A DNA stretch of 64,000 nucleotides. Source: JANMCE01 sp963791625 (GTDB lineage Bacteria > Actinomycetota > Acidimicrobiia > Acidimicrobiales > Ilumatobacteraceae). The notes beneath the pieces were generated by a model. The model was not told the origin of the DNA. It made no database searches and was given only the letters and a program-made list of their open reading frames with translations. The stretch is from contig CAWBTA010000015.1 of NCBI GenBank assembly GCA_963791625.1, positions 682,001 to 746,000 of the forward strand. The letters run 5' to 3'. Positions 8,921-17,661 of the stretch are shown here, in pieces. A program made the translations under genes and the position numbers. Numbering within the stretch: the stretch's first letter is position 1; each line of letters begins with the position of its first letter.

Positions 8921-9685
8921 TCAGAACTTCGGATTCAGTACCGCGCGCACCGCATTCGCGTCACTGGAGTTCTCGATACGACCCTTGGCGGTCATACCCG
9001 GCACCACGGTCTTGAGCGCATTGACATCGTCGGGCTGGAACACCATGCGAGCCACTCGGACGTTCGACTGCTCGATATCGGTCTTGAAGTCAGAGCGCAC
9101 ACCCACCACCTTGGCGTTGACATCGCCAAGCCCGGGCACGTTGAACTTCGCCTTGCTGCCGATGCGGATGTTGGACGCCGTCTTGTACGGAACGGGCGCC
9201 TCAAACAGCATCTTGCTCGGCTGGTACAGCGTGATGAATTCAGTACCACTCGCCACCGTGCCATTGACCGGAGCGGCCACGCTGTGGACCAGACCGTCAA
9301 CCGGGGCCACGATGTCGAGCTTGCCCGATTGGGCGTTCGCGGGAAGCACCTCAATAGTGGCCAAGATGTCGCCAGCTTTGACCTCGGTACCGACCACGGC
9401 GTTCAGCGCCGAAATGCGACCACTGGCTGCTGAGGTCAGCACGACCGGGTCGGTGGTGACGGTGACTCGGTCGAGCTGCACCCGGCCGCGTCCGACAATG
9501 CGGTTCTGGATCTGCACCGATGCAATCCACGCGCAACCGGCCAGAGCAGCCAGCACGAGGAGCAGGCTGGTCAGACGCCGAGGCGAATGGTGCGGGCGCT
9601 TCTTCCAGTCCTTCGACTGGGCGGATACGGCGAGTTCGCTCGGAAGCGCTCGCTGCTGAACTGGGGTGGGGCTAGAAGTTTTCAC
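8921..9685 (-). CDS. HlyD-like periplasmic adaptor protein
   Basis: A 254-residue protein with one N-terminal membrane helix (about residues 38-58) after a basic stretch, followed by a biotinyl-lipoyl-like barrel-sandwich hybrid. Its halves are seen in SAASGRISALNAVVGTEVKAG and IVAPVDGLVHSVAAPVNGTV. No long coiled-coil hairpin is apparent, unlike drug-efflux adaptors. Its size and position are closer to Alg44-type adaptors of synthase-dependent polysaccharide systems. The GTG at 9685 overlaps the synthase stop (GTGA), so the two are coupled. The likely role is guiding the nascent polymer across the envelope. Confidence 0.8.
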   Translation of the reverse strand: MKTSSPTPVQQRALPSELAVSAQSKDWKKRPHHSPRRLTSLLLVLAALAGCAWIASVQIQNRIVGRGRVQLDRVTVTTDPVVLTSAASGRISALNAVVGTEVKAGDILATIEVLPANAQSGKLDIVAPVDGLVHSVAAPVNGTVASGTEFITLYQPSKMLFEAPVPYKTASNIRIGSKAKFNVPGLGDVNAKVVGVRSDFKTDIEQSNVRVARMVFQPDDVNALKTVVPGMTAKGRIENSSDANAVRAVLNPKF

Positions 9686-11289
9686 GCCGGTACGGCCTCT
9701 CTCGTAGAAACTCTTGTTGTCTTGTTCTTGTGTCGCAGGGAACGCCACCATTCACTGGTGGCTTTACGGATGACCACAAGCAACGACAGGGCGTACACGA
9801 GGCACAACACCAGCGAGATCGTCGTGGGCACCGTACTGCGGAGGGGGAACAGGCCAATCATGAAGGCGGTCAGTAGACCGAACACCATAAGGAGCTGGGT
9901 TGGCATCGACTCGAGCACCGACGGCACTCGACCTTCGCGGTTGGTCACTCTCCATCCGTACTTCCGCCGGAACAACGCTGTGAAGAAGGCCCGAATGTGC
10001 ACGGGCACCGATGCGATCGCCATGCAGTAACTCCACACATGCAATCGACCCACCTGGTAGTAAATCGCCAACTGGGTGAGCACCCAGAACGGGGCGTACC
10101 GCAGCAACCAGCCGACACCGTTCACCCGAAGTGGCTGCACGTAGAACACCAGGAAGAGCGCGGGCAGCAGCATGAAGAACAGCATCGCCACGCTCTGCAG
10201 ATAGTGCAGGCCGGGCTGGATGTACTGGATACGTTGATCTCGGGTGAGACCCTTCATGCGCCAGGGGCGGGCGTGCAACAGAATCTCGAATGCGCCTCGC
10301 GACCACCGATACTGCTGCTGGAGATAGGTGGCGACATCTTCCGGCGCGAGGCCTTCGGCGAGGATTTCAGGAACAAAGACCGATGCCCAACCAAGTTGGT
10401 GCAAACGCAACGATGTCCAAATATCCTCGGAGTTTGTCTCGCCGTAGAGACCGTTGACTTCGGCCAATGCATGACGGCGATAGACCACGTTGGTGCCCAC
10501 GCTGAACACGCTGTTGTACGCATTCTTGCCGGGGCAGACCAAGTCGTAAAAGACTCGCTGCGACTCATGCGAAGCAGAAGCAACCGGGCTGGCGTCACGG
10601 TTGCGGTAGCTCTGCGGGCTCTGCACAAAGGCAACACGCGGATCCACGAAGTGCGCAAGCGTACGTTCGAGAAACGCTCGGACCGGCACGTGATCAGCAT
10701 CAAGGATAGTGACGTAGTCAGCGGTGGTGGCTGCGAGCGCGGCATTGATGTTGCCAGCCTTGGCGTTGACGTTGTCTGCACGGGTGCGGTACTCGACACC
10801 GATGCTTGCGGCCATCTCAGCGACCTTGGGGTCACGAGCGTCGTCGCAGATGATGGTTCGATGGGCCAGCGACATGTCACGCGCCGCAGTGGCGGTCGTG
10901 CGGATGATCTCGAGCGGCTCCCCGTAAACGGGAATGAGCACATCGACCGTCGGCATCCACGCCCCCTGCAGCAGCTTGCGACGGGCTTCTTCAACGGCAG
11001 GGAGCTCGCTCGACTTGTCACCGGCCAGAATGGTCATGATCATGACACCGGCATTCGAGAGCAAGATGATCTCAGCCAGAATGAGCATGACGTAGGGGAT
11101 GCGCTGCCCGGCGTTGTGCGGATTGAAGATGAAGATTGCGTACAGCACGCCAGCCATCACGGCGGCGACGTAGGCGATCATGGTCGTGCGTTGGAGTCGG
11201 GGTAGCTCGCGAGATTGGGTGGCAACCTCCTTCTGCAAATCATCCAGCGTGGGAAAGGCTGTTTGAATTTCGTTCGTCGATTCCGACAT
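9682..11289 (-). CDS. GT2 processive polysaccharide synthase (cellulose/curdlan synthase-like)
   Basis: A 535-residue membrane glycosyltransferase. Two N-terminal helices (about 37-58 and 66-90) precede the GT-A catalytic domain. That domain has the first Asp region in DVLIPVYGEP, the DxD in TILDADHVP, the TED-equivalent in NSEDIWTS and the processive QxxRW as QQQYRWSRG. Four or more helices follow. There is no PilZ domain, so direct cyclic-di-GMP control as in BcsA is not expected. A strong GGAGG lies seven bases before the ATG. The polymer is not fixed by the motifs, but the GH81 glucanase in the same operon makes a beta-1,3-glucan the best guess. Confidence 0.87.
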   Translation of the reverse strand: MSESTNEIQTAFPTLDDLQKEVATQSRELPRLQRTTMIAYVAAVMAGVLYAIFIFNPHNAGQRIPYVMLILAEIILLSNAGVMIMTILAGDKSSELPAVEEARRKLLQGAWMPTVDVLIPVYGEPLEIIRTTATAARDMSLAHRTIICDDARDPKVAEMAASIGVEYRTRADNVNAKAGNINAALAATTADYVTILDADHVPVRAFLERTLAHFVDPRVAFVQSPQSYRNRDASPVASASHESQRVFYDLVCPGKNAYNSVFSVGTNVVYRRHALAEVNGLYGETNSEDIWTSLRLHQLGWASVFVPEILAEGLAPEDVATYLQQQYRWSRGAFEILLHARPWRMKGLTRDQRIQYIQPGLHYLQSVAMLFFMLLPALFLVFYVQPLRVNGVGWLLRYAPFWVLTQLAIYYQVGRLHVWSYCMAIASVPVHIRAFFTALFRRKYGWRVTNREGRVPSVLESMPTQLLMVFGLLTAFMIGLFPLRSTVPTTISLVLCLVYALSLLVVIRKATSEWWRSLRHKNKTTRVSTREAVPA

Positions 11290-11740
11290 GCATGTCCTCC
11301 ACCAGCGGTATGGCTCTAGCGATTACATAGGTCTGTTTAATACAGCGTTGCATGATTTGACAATATCGAGATGCATTGCGGCTCCAAGCTTGGCATCACG
11401 CCGCTTCAAATGACCATAACCTCAATGGGCCAAAAGGTTCATTATTAATTGAGCGTCCGCCCTATGAGTACTCGTTTCGCCACTTCAAGAGACTGTATGA
11501 CCAGCCCAGGGCCATTGCGTGAATTCATGACCACTTTCGGTGTCCGTTATCCTCCTCGTCGAGTGATCAATCATCTTGAGTAGTTCGAAACAAACTTTTC
11601 AGAATATTCCCGATAATGCCGGACTCAGAGTTCCCCGACTTCGCCGAGCGACCATGATCCGCCTGAGACACGACGTGGCAACACAGAGGGTGAGCAGCGT
11701 GCTTCCACACTCGACCTCTGTTGGAGGGACGGACGCTGCG
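11290..11740. other. Long AT-rich intergenic region upstream of the synthase
   Basis: About 450 bases with no supported gene, clearly richer in A and T than the flanks. It lies upstream of the polysaccharide synthase and downstream of the ABC ATPase gene, both on the minus strand. On that strand a weak promoter-like pair, TTGTCA (11358-11363) and TATTAA (11337-11342), is spaced by 15 bases. A plus-strand ORF beginning at 11576 runs antisense into the ATPase gene and is not supported. The region probably holds the promoter and control sites of the exopolysaccharide operon. Confidence 0.5.
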
Positions 11741-13774
11741 TCAGGTCGGTTCGGCCTGCAAGACGCGAAGGGTTTCCAGCGGGATATGGCACCGCATTGC
11801 GTGGCCGGGTGCGACTTCGAGCAAGGGAGGCTCGGTTACCTCACACACGCCCGGAATGGCGCGCGGGCAGCGAGGATGGAACACGCAACCCGCCGGCGGA
11901 TGAGCCGGAGACGGAATCTCGCCGCCGAGGCGAATACGCTTGTTCGGTTCGCCGTCAACGCTGGGCACGGCCGAGAGCAACGCTTCGGTGTACGGATGAT
12001 GCGGGCCCTTGAAGACGTCGTCGGTCGGCCCGACCTCCTGGATGCGACCGAGGTACATGACGGCGATGCGATCAGCGAGGTAGCGAACAACACCCATATC
12101 GTGGGTGATGAAGACGTAACTCGTGCGCTTCTCACTTTGCAGATCGGCCAGCAGGTTCAAGATGGCGGCCTGCACCGAGACATCGAGCGCGCTGGTTGGT
12201 TCGTCACACACCACGATCCGCGGATCACCAGCAAACGCTCGAGCGATAGCAACACGTTGCTTCAGACCTCCCGACAGCTGGCGCGGCCGAAGGTCAAGAT
12301 GGCGCGGCGTGAGCCGCATTTGCGCAGCGAGCGTCTCGACGCGAAAGTCAGCCTCGGACCCGGTCATGGTCGTCAGCTTGGTGACGCTGCGAAGCAGGAT
12401 GCGGCGAACCGACCAGCTGCGATTGAGCGCAGAGTCGGGGTTTTGGAACACCATTTGCATCGAGCGCTTCTCGTCGGTCGAGCGGCCGGCGCTCGCGGCG
12501 GAAACCTCATTGCCGGCCAGCTTCACCGTACCTCCGAGATCGGCCGATTCAATGCCGAGCATGGTCTTGGCCAGGGTTGACTTGCCGGACCCAGACTCGC
12601 CGACGATGCCGAGCGTTTCGCCCTCGAAGAGTTCGAGATTGACATCAACAAGGGCGGGGATGTTCTGGCCGCGCTGGCGGAACGTCTTGGACACGCTGGT
12701 GAGTTCGAGTACGTCGGGCTGGCCCTCACGCGGTGCCAGGATGCTGATCGGCACGTCCGGCTCGGCCTCCACCATCTGGTCGATTCGGTCCGCGTGATGG
12801 CACCGGGTAAAGCGGGACGGATCGGAACCAATGGTGACCACCGGCGGCACAACGGTGCGACACGTTTCGTCCGCGAGCGGGCAGCGGTCCACGAAGACAC
12901 AAGTAGGCAGGCTGGTGCCGATAAGGGGCAGCAGGCCGGGAATGGTGGCCAGGGCGCGTTCGGTCTTACGTATACCGTGGCGGGGCAGCGATCGCAGCAG
13001 GCCGACGGTATAGGGATGCTGCGGGTTGTCGAACACCTCGCGGCTCGCTCCCTGCTCCACGACCTGGCCGGCGTACATGACACCGACGCGATCGCACAGC
13101 GCACGGATGATCCCGAGGTTATGGGCAATGAGCAGCACCGATGTGTCGCTCTCCTCGCGCAAGGCGCGTACTAAGTCAAGCACCTCGGCTTCCACCGTGG
13201 CGTCAAGACCGGTGGTGGGCTCGTCGAGCACGAGCAGCTTCGGGTTGCACGCCAGTGCCATGGCAATAACGACACGCTGTTGCATACCACCGGAAAGCTG
13301 GAACGGGTATCGATCCATGACGCTGGCTGGCGACGCGATGCGCACCCGACCCAGGGCTTCGATGGCCGAAGTCCTGGCCTCGTCCCTGGACTGGCCAAGC
13401 AGGGTGAAGCTCTCAATGAGCTGCTTGCCGACGCGAATGGACGGATTCATCGCCTGCGCCGGATCCTGATACACCATCGATGCTTCGGTCGCTCGGAACC
13501 GCTGCAGCTGCGCCGTGGACATCGCTGTCACATCTTCGTCGGCCACCAGCACGCGACCGCCGGTGATCTTGCCGTTATGCGGAAGGTACCGAAGCGCGGC
13601 GTACGCGGTGGTCGACTTTCCACATCCCGATTCGCCGACCAATCCGTACGCTTCGCCGGGCGCAATGGAGAACGTCACGCCGCGCAATACCTCGCGGTCG
13701 ACGCCGCGCACCTTGTAGGCAACCCGCAGGTCCTCGACAGCAAGTGCCGCCTTCGTGGCAGTAATTGTGTTCAT
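11741..13774 (-). CDS. Dipeptide/oligopeptide ABC importer, fused dual ATPase (DppD-DppF type)
   Basis: A 677-residue protein containing two complete ABC ATPase domains in tandem. The first has Walker A GESGCGKSTT, signature LSGGMQQR and Walker B LLVLDEPTTGLD. The second has GESGSGKST, LSGGLKQR and IVVCDEPTSALD. Each is followed by an oligopeptide-type C-terminal extension with cysteines (for example TCVFVDRCPLADETC and CVFHPRCP), a region that in DppD/OppD-type proteins can bind an iron-sulfur cluster. I chose the ATG at 13774 because it overlaps the upstream permease stop as TGATG. It powers the importer formed with the two permeases and binding protein upstream. Confidence 0.93.
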   Translation of the reverse strand: MNTITATKAALAVEDLRVAYKVRGVDREVLRGVTFSIAPGEAYGLVGESGCGKSTTAYAALRYLPHNGKITGGRVLVADEDVTAMSTAQLQRFRATEASMVYQDPAQAMNPSIRVGKQLIESFTLLGQSRDEARTSAIEALGRVRIASPASVMDRYPFQLSGGMQQRVVIAMALACNPKLLVLDEPTTGLDATVEAEVLDLVRALREESDTSVLLIAHNLGIIRALCDRVGVMYAGQVVEQGASREVFDNPQHPYTVGLLRSLPRHGIRKTERALATIPGLLPLIGTSLPTCVFVDRCPLADETCRTVVPPVVTIGSDPSRFTRCHHADRIDQMVEAEPDVPISILAPREGQPDVLELTSVSKTFRQRGQNIPALVDVNLELFEGETLGIVGESGSGKSTLAKTMLGIESADLGGTVKLAGNEVSAASAGRSTDEKRSMQMVFQNPDSALNRSWSVRRILLRSVTKLTTMTGSEADFRVETLAAQMRLTPRHLDLRPRQLSGGLKQRVAIARAFAGDPRIVVCDEPTSALDVSVQAAILNLLADLQSEKRTSYVFITHDMGVVRYLADRIAVMYLGRIQEVGPTDDVFKGPHHPYTEALLSAVPSVDGEPNKRIRLGGEIPSPAHPPAGCVFHPRCPRAIPGVCEVTEPPLLEVAPGHAMRCHIPLETLRVLQAEPT

Positions 13775-14685
13775 CAAGCGTCCAGTACTGACTGCACCGC
13801 GTCGGCGATGAGGTTAATCGCGATCACCAGGCTGGCAATGGCAAGGGCGGGGAACAACGTGCTCCACCAGATCCGCGATTGCAGAAGGACATAGTTGTCG
13901 CTCACCTGCGCACCCCAATCCGGCGATGGTGGTCTCGGTCCGGCACCGATGAAGGTGAGGGTGGCCACGGTGAATACTGCGTAGCCGATACGAATGGTGA
14001 GTTCAACGATGATCGGCCCCATGACGTTTGGCAGGATCTCGCGGAACATGATGAACAGCGGCCCCTCGCCTCGCAGTTTGGCCGACGTGACGTAGTCAAG
14101 ATCACGCTCGGCCAGCACCGCCGAACGAACGGTTCGGGCCACGATGGGGGCAAACAGCATGGCGACGATGCCGATAATGACCGTGTTGGATCGGCCGAGC
14201 ACGACGACGGCAACGAAGCCCAGCAAGATCACCGGAATGGCCAGGAACGCCTCGACGATACGTCCGAGCACCAGATCCACCCAGCCGCGGAAGTAGCCCA
14301 TCACCATGCCGAGAATCACGCCGAGAATCACGCTGAGCACGGCTGCGAGTGGGGCAACCTTCAGGATGTCGCGCGAGCCCATCATGACGCGGGACAGCAC
14401 GTCGCGGCCGGTCTTGTCGGTACCGAACAGGAACTGGGCGCTTGGTCGCTCGTGCACTTTGTAGAGCGGTTTAAACGGACTCCGGGGCGTAATGCGCTCA
14501 CCGAGGATCGCGCACGCGGTCCAGAACAGCACGATGACCGAGCCGATGATGAACGATGGCCGACGACGAATGAGACGCCAGTTTTCCCGACGCGCCTGCT
14601 TTCGTTCACTCTGGGAAATGCCCGCGAGCGCAGTCGTCAGCCCGTCGGTATCTCTGGAAGTGGGCGGTGTAACAATCTGGCTCAT
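13774..14685 (-). CDS. Dipeptide/oligopeptide ABC permease (DppC-like)
   Basis: A 303-residue permease with a long cytoplasmic N terminus, about five membrane helices and the binding-protein-dependent transport EAA region (TSAKLRGEGPLFIMFREILP). The family fit is DppC/OppC, including the N-terminal conserved segment near RRRPSFIIGSVIVLFW. It overlaps the start of the ATPase gene (TGATG) and its own start overlaps the DppB stop (ATGA), so translation of all three is coupled. Together they import short peptides or similar solutes. Substrate cannot be deduced from the permease. Confidence 0.92.
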   Translation of the reverse strand: MSQIVTPPTSRDTDGLTTALAGISQSERKQARRENWRLIRRRPSFIIGSVIVLFWTACAILGERITPRSPFKPLYKVHERPSAQFLFGTDKTGRDVLSRVMMGSRDILKVAPLAAVLSVILGVILGMVMGYFRGWVDLVLGRIVEAFLAIPVILLGFVAVVVLGRSNTVIIGIVAMLFAPIVARTVRSAVLAERDLDYVTSAKLRGEGPLFIMFREILPNVMGPIIVELTIRIGYAVFTVATLTFIGAGPRPPSPDWGAQVSDNYVLLQSRIWWSTLFPALAIASLVIAINLIADAVQSVLDA

Positions 14686-15635
14686 CGGCTGCTCTCCAGA
14701 CGGATGCGCGGGTTCAGGAAGGCGATGAGCAAGTCAGCCGCCAGCGTGGAGATCATGTACACGATCCCCACGGCGAGCACACCGCCGGACAAGATAGGGA
14801 TGTCCTTGTTACCGACTGCGTCACGCAGCACCGAGCCGAGTCCGGCGTAGTTGAACACGATTTCGACGCCGACGATGCTGCCGAACAGGTACCCGATCTG
14901 CGCGCTGATGACCGTGATGGTCGGCGCGAGGGCGTTCCGTAGCAGATGGCGCCGCATGACCGTTCCCTGGGACAGACCCTTCATGGTGGCCGTACGGGCA
15001 TAGTCCGTCTGTAGTGCGCTGATCACCCCGGCACGAGCCATGCGAACGATGTATCCGAGGTACACGACCGCCATCGCGGAGGCCGGCACGATGAGATAGT
15101 GCAATTGCGTCAGGATGGACGCTCCCGGCGGTGGATTGGCGAACACCTTCCCGACCTTCCATGTGACACAGAAGATCGATAGCAGGATCGCGGCGGTGAC
15201 GAACTCCGGCGTTGATGATGTGGCGAGGCCAGCCACCACGACTGCTCGGTCGGCGAGCTTGTCCTGCCGCCGAGCCGTGTAGATACCCCCGGCGATGGCT
15301 AAGGGCACCGTGAGGAGGAGCGCGAGAAGCGCAAGCTTGCCTGATCGCACCATGGCCGGGCCGATGATCTTGCGCACGGCGACGCCGCTCTTATAGGAGT
15401 CACCGAAACTCAAGGTGCCGAGATTCTTCATCGCCTTGCCGTACTGCACCAGCAAAGGCTTGTCGGTTCCGAGCTTCTTGTTGTAGGCCTTGACCAATTC
15501 CTCCTTGGCCTGGCCACCGAGCACTTGGCGGCCGACGTTGGAGGGCAGCACGTTCACCAGCACGAACACGATGGTGGCCAATAGCCACAGCGTGACGATG
15601 GCGGAGAGCAACCGTTTGAGAAGAAATCGACCCAC
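14682..15635 (-). CDS. Dipeptide/oligopeptide ABC permease (DppB-like)
   Basis: A 317-residue membrane protein of the DppB/OppB type: an N-terminal helix (about residues 9-30), a long periplasmic loop with the SFGDSYKSG element, then five helices with the EAA loop (TATMKGLSQGTVMRRHLLRNAL). It follows the binding-protein gene after a 114-base gap containing a strong stem-loop, and overlaps the DppC start. This is the standard SBP-B-C-ATPase gene order for peptide importers. Confidence 0.92.
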   Translation of the reverse strand: MGRFLLKRLLSAIVTLWLLATIVFVLVNVLPSNVGRQVLGGQAKEELVKAYNKKLGTDKPLLVQYGKAMKNLGTLSFGDSYKSGVAVRKIIGPAMVRSGKLALLALLLTVPLAIAGGIYTARRQDKLADRAVVVAGLATSSTPEFVTAAILLSIFCVTWKVGKVFANPPPGASILTQLHYLIVPASAMAVVYLGYIVRMARAGVISALQTDYARTATMKGLSQGTVMRRHLLRNALAPTITVISAQIGYLFGSIVGVEIVFNYAGLGSVLRDAVGNKDIPILSGGVLAVGIVYMISTLAADLLIAFLNPRIRLESSR

Positions 15636-15688
15636 GTTTCGGCCCCCCGACCTTGTGACTACTGAGAATCTACGTTAGACGAAAAGCA

Positions 15689-15720
15689 CGGCTGGGGCCC
15701 CCAGGCGGAAGCCCCAGCCG
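15689..15720 (-). terminator. Stem-loop between binding protein and permease genes
   Basis: Perfect 9-base arms CGGCTGGGG and CCCCAGCCG enclose a 14-base loop, located between the stop of the binding-protein gene and the start of the DppB-like gene. No long U tract follows on the minus strand. Such hairpins commonly act as partial terminators or as 3'-end stabilisers that keep the binding protein more abundant than the membrane subunits. Confidence 0.6.
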
Positions 15721-15749
15721 TCATCGATGAGCGATCGGTCGGCTTGTCG

Positions 15750-17501
15750 TCAGGCGACGAAGCCGGCCTTGCCGCAGTAGTAGTGACCCAGGCCTGTGGC
15801 GCGGATGCCACTGACCTTTGTGCTGTAGGCCATCTTGGCGTTGAGGAAGTACGGAATGGCGTACGGCACGTCTTCGGTGGCGATGGCCTGGATCTGGCTG
15901 ATGGCCTTGGAACGACCAGCGTTATCCAGCGACGCCTGGTAGTCCTTGACCGCCTGGTTGAACGGCGCCGAAATGTAGTGCGCCGAGTTCCACTCACCGG
16001 TGGAGTAGGCCTTGGTGAGGTACACGTCGGGGGTGCCACGGTTGCCGTAGTCGACGATGCCGAATTCGGCGCCGCCGTCACAGCCTTCAGGAGCAACCTT
16101 GGAGTCGTACACCTTGCACCAGCGGTCGTAGTGCACCTTGTTCTCGACTTCATCGATCTGGGCATCGACGCCGATTTCGAGAAGCTGAGCCTGCACCAGG
16201 AGAGCCAGCTGCGGGATCTCTTGCAGCTTGCCCACATACATGGTGGTTTTCAGACCGGTCTTGCCCGCATCGGCCAGAAGCTGCTTGGCCTTCGCAAGGT
16301 CCCGGACACGCTGCGGCTGTGACTTGTCGAAGTAGGGATAGATCGGCGCAATCGGGTGGTCGTTGGCGAGGTCACCGGCACCGAGCAGTGCCTTTTCGAT
16401 GAGCGCCGGGCGATCAAGTGCATAGGCGAACGCCTGACGCACGCGCTTGTCAGTGAAGGTGCCCTCACGGGTGTTGAACCACAACTGGCGGTGACCCGAG
16501 CCACGGATGGTCTCGACCGTGAACTTTTTGGTGTCGGCCAGCACCGCGGCACCGAGTGTCGGGTTGAACTGGATGAGTGCGTCGGCCGCGTCCCCCTGGA
16601 AGCCGCTCATCTGGGTGGCGATGTCATCGGAGAAGATGAACTGCAACTTGTCGAGGAACGGCTTGCCGCCCCACCAGTCGTCGTTGCGAACGAATGTCGC
16701 GCCCGTAACCGGGTCGTATGAATCGAGCTTGAACGGGCCGGTACCGACCTTGACCTTGTCGATCGTGGTGCCAAGGGCAAACGACTTCGGGGTTATGACC
16801 GACTGCGGGTTCCAGTGCGACACGAGGTAGGGGAACTGACCGTTCGCTGCCAACAGCGTGACGGTAACGGTGCCAGGGTCGGTTGCCTTGGCGCCACCGG
16901 CCGCGATCGAAGCCTTCAAGTTGCTGCCAGCCAAGCGGTCGAGCGAGGCCACAACGTCGTCGGCGGTGAACGGCGAACCGTCGTGCCACTTCACACCCTT
17001 GCGAAGGTTGAAGGTCCAGACAGTGCCGTCGGGATTCGACGACCACTTCTCGGCAAGCATGGGTGCAAGTTCGGCACCTTCGCCGGGGCCGCACAGGTAC
17101 TCGCACGCCGTCGTGACAATCGTATAGCTGCCCAGATTTTCCATGGCCACCGGGTCAAGGGGGCCGCCGGGCGTCTGCGCGGCAATGCGAAGCGTGCCGC
17201 CAGCCTTGATGGCGCCAGCAGCCGCGGCTGCTGTTGTGGCTACACCGGCTGTGGTGGCCGCACCGGCCGTAGTAGCGGGGCCAGCAGTGGTGGCTGCGCC
17301 GGCTGTAGTGGCCGACGACGAACCCTTGCTGCTGCCGCATGCCGAGATGATTGCGCCCATGAACGGCACCGTTAGGCCGAGCACGGTTCCGCGGCGCACA
17401 AACTCACGACGATTGATGCGACCCTGCGCAAACGACTCTATGTGGTCCAACTCGATCGGACCCACACTGCGGCGGGCTTGGTCAAAGTCCTTGAAATTCA
17501 T
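15750..17501 (-). CDS. Peptide ABC transporter substrate-binding lipoprotein (SBP family 5)
   Basis: A protein of 583 residues with an unusual N terminus. About 35 hydrophilic residues precede a twin-arginine-like sequence (RINRREFVRRGTVLG), a hydrophobic stretch and the lipobox IISAC. A low-complexity linker of repeated ATTAGA-like units then holds the domain off the membrane. The rest matches family-5 solute-binding proteins (GGTLRIAAQTPGG, VWTFNLRKGVKWHDGSPFTADDVVASL). The protein probably exports by Tat and is lipidated outside the cell. It feeds the DppB/DppC/dual-ATPase importer downstream. The ligand could be peptides, nickel or opines, so peptide is only the default reading. Confidence 0.9.
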   Translation of the reverse strand: MNFKDFDQARRSVGPIELDHIESFAQGRINRREFVRRGTVLGLTVPFMGAIISACGSSKGSSSATTAGAATTAGPATTAGAATTAGVATTAAAAAGAIKAGGTLRIAAQTPGGPLDPVAMENLGSYTIVTTACEYLCGPGEGAELAPMLAEKWSSNPDGTVWTFNLRKGVKWHDGSPFTADDVVASLDRLAGSNLKASIAAGGAKATDPGTVTVTLLAANGQFPYLVSHWNPQSVITPKSFALGTTIDKVKVGTGPFKLDSYDPVTGATFVRNDDWWGGKPFLDKLQFIFSDDIATQMSGFQGDAADALIQFNPTLGAAVLADTKKFTVETIRGSGHRQLWFNTREGTFTDKRVRQAFAYALDRPALIEKALLGAGDLANDHPIAPIYPYFDKSQPQRVRDLAKAKQLLADAGKTGLKTTMYVGKLQEIPQLALLVQAQLLEIGVDAQIDEVENKVHYDRWCKVYDSKVAPEGCDGGAEFGIVDYGNRGTPDVYLTKAYSTGEWNSAHYISAPFNQAVKDYQASLDNAGRSKAISQIQAIATEDVPYAIPYFLNAKMAYSTKVSGIRATGLGHYYCGKAGFVA

Positions 17502-17661
17502 TCCTGAACATCCCCCTCGGATCGTCGTCGGACATTCGGCCGACGTCTACAGATTACGCCACCCAAGTGCGGCCAGGTAGCGCACGCACGAAGACGAAAC
17601 GATTGTACCGCAAATTCACGGTGACACCCGACACAGCTTGCCCTGTCAAACGAGAGGCCGT

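Noticed and set aside
7434..9659. 741-codon plus-strand ORF
   Set aside because: It is antisense to the GH81 and HlyD-like genes, has Arg/His-rich composition and no family pattern. It reflects high GC content on the opposite strand.
9997..11205. 402-codon plus-strand ORF
   Set aside because: Antisense to the GT2 synthase, which has all catalytic motifs. The composition is not protein-like.
17199..17335. Tandem repeats suggesting a mobile or variable element
   Set aside because: They encode the Ala/Thr/Gly linker of the peptide-binding lipoprotein, a normal feature of this lineage's lipoproteins.
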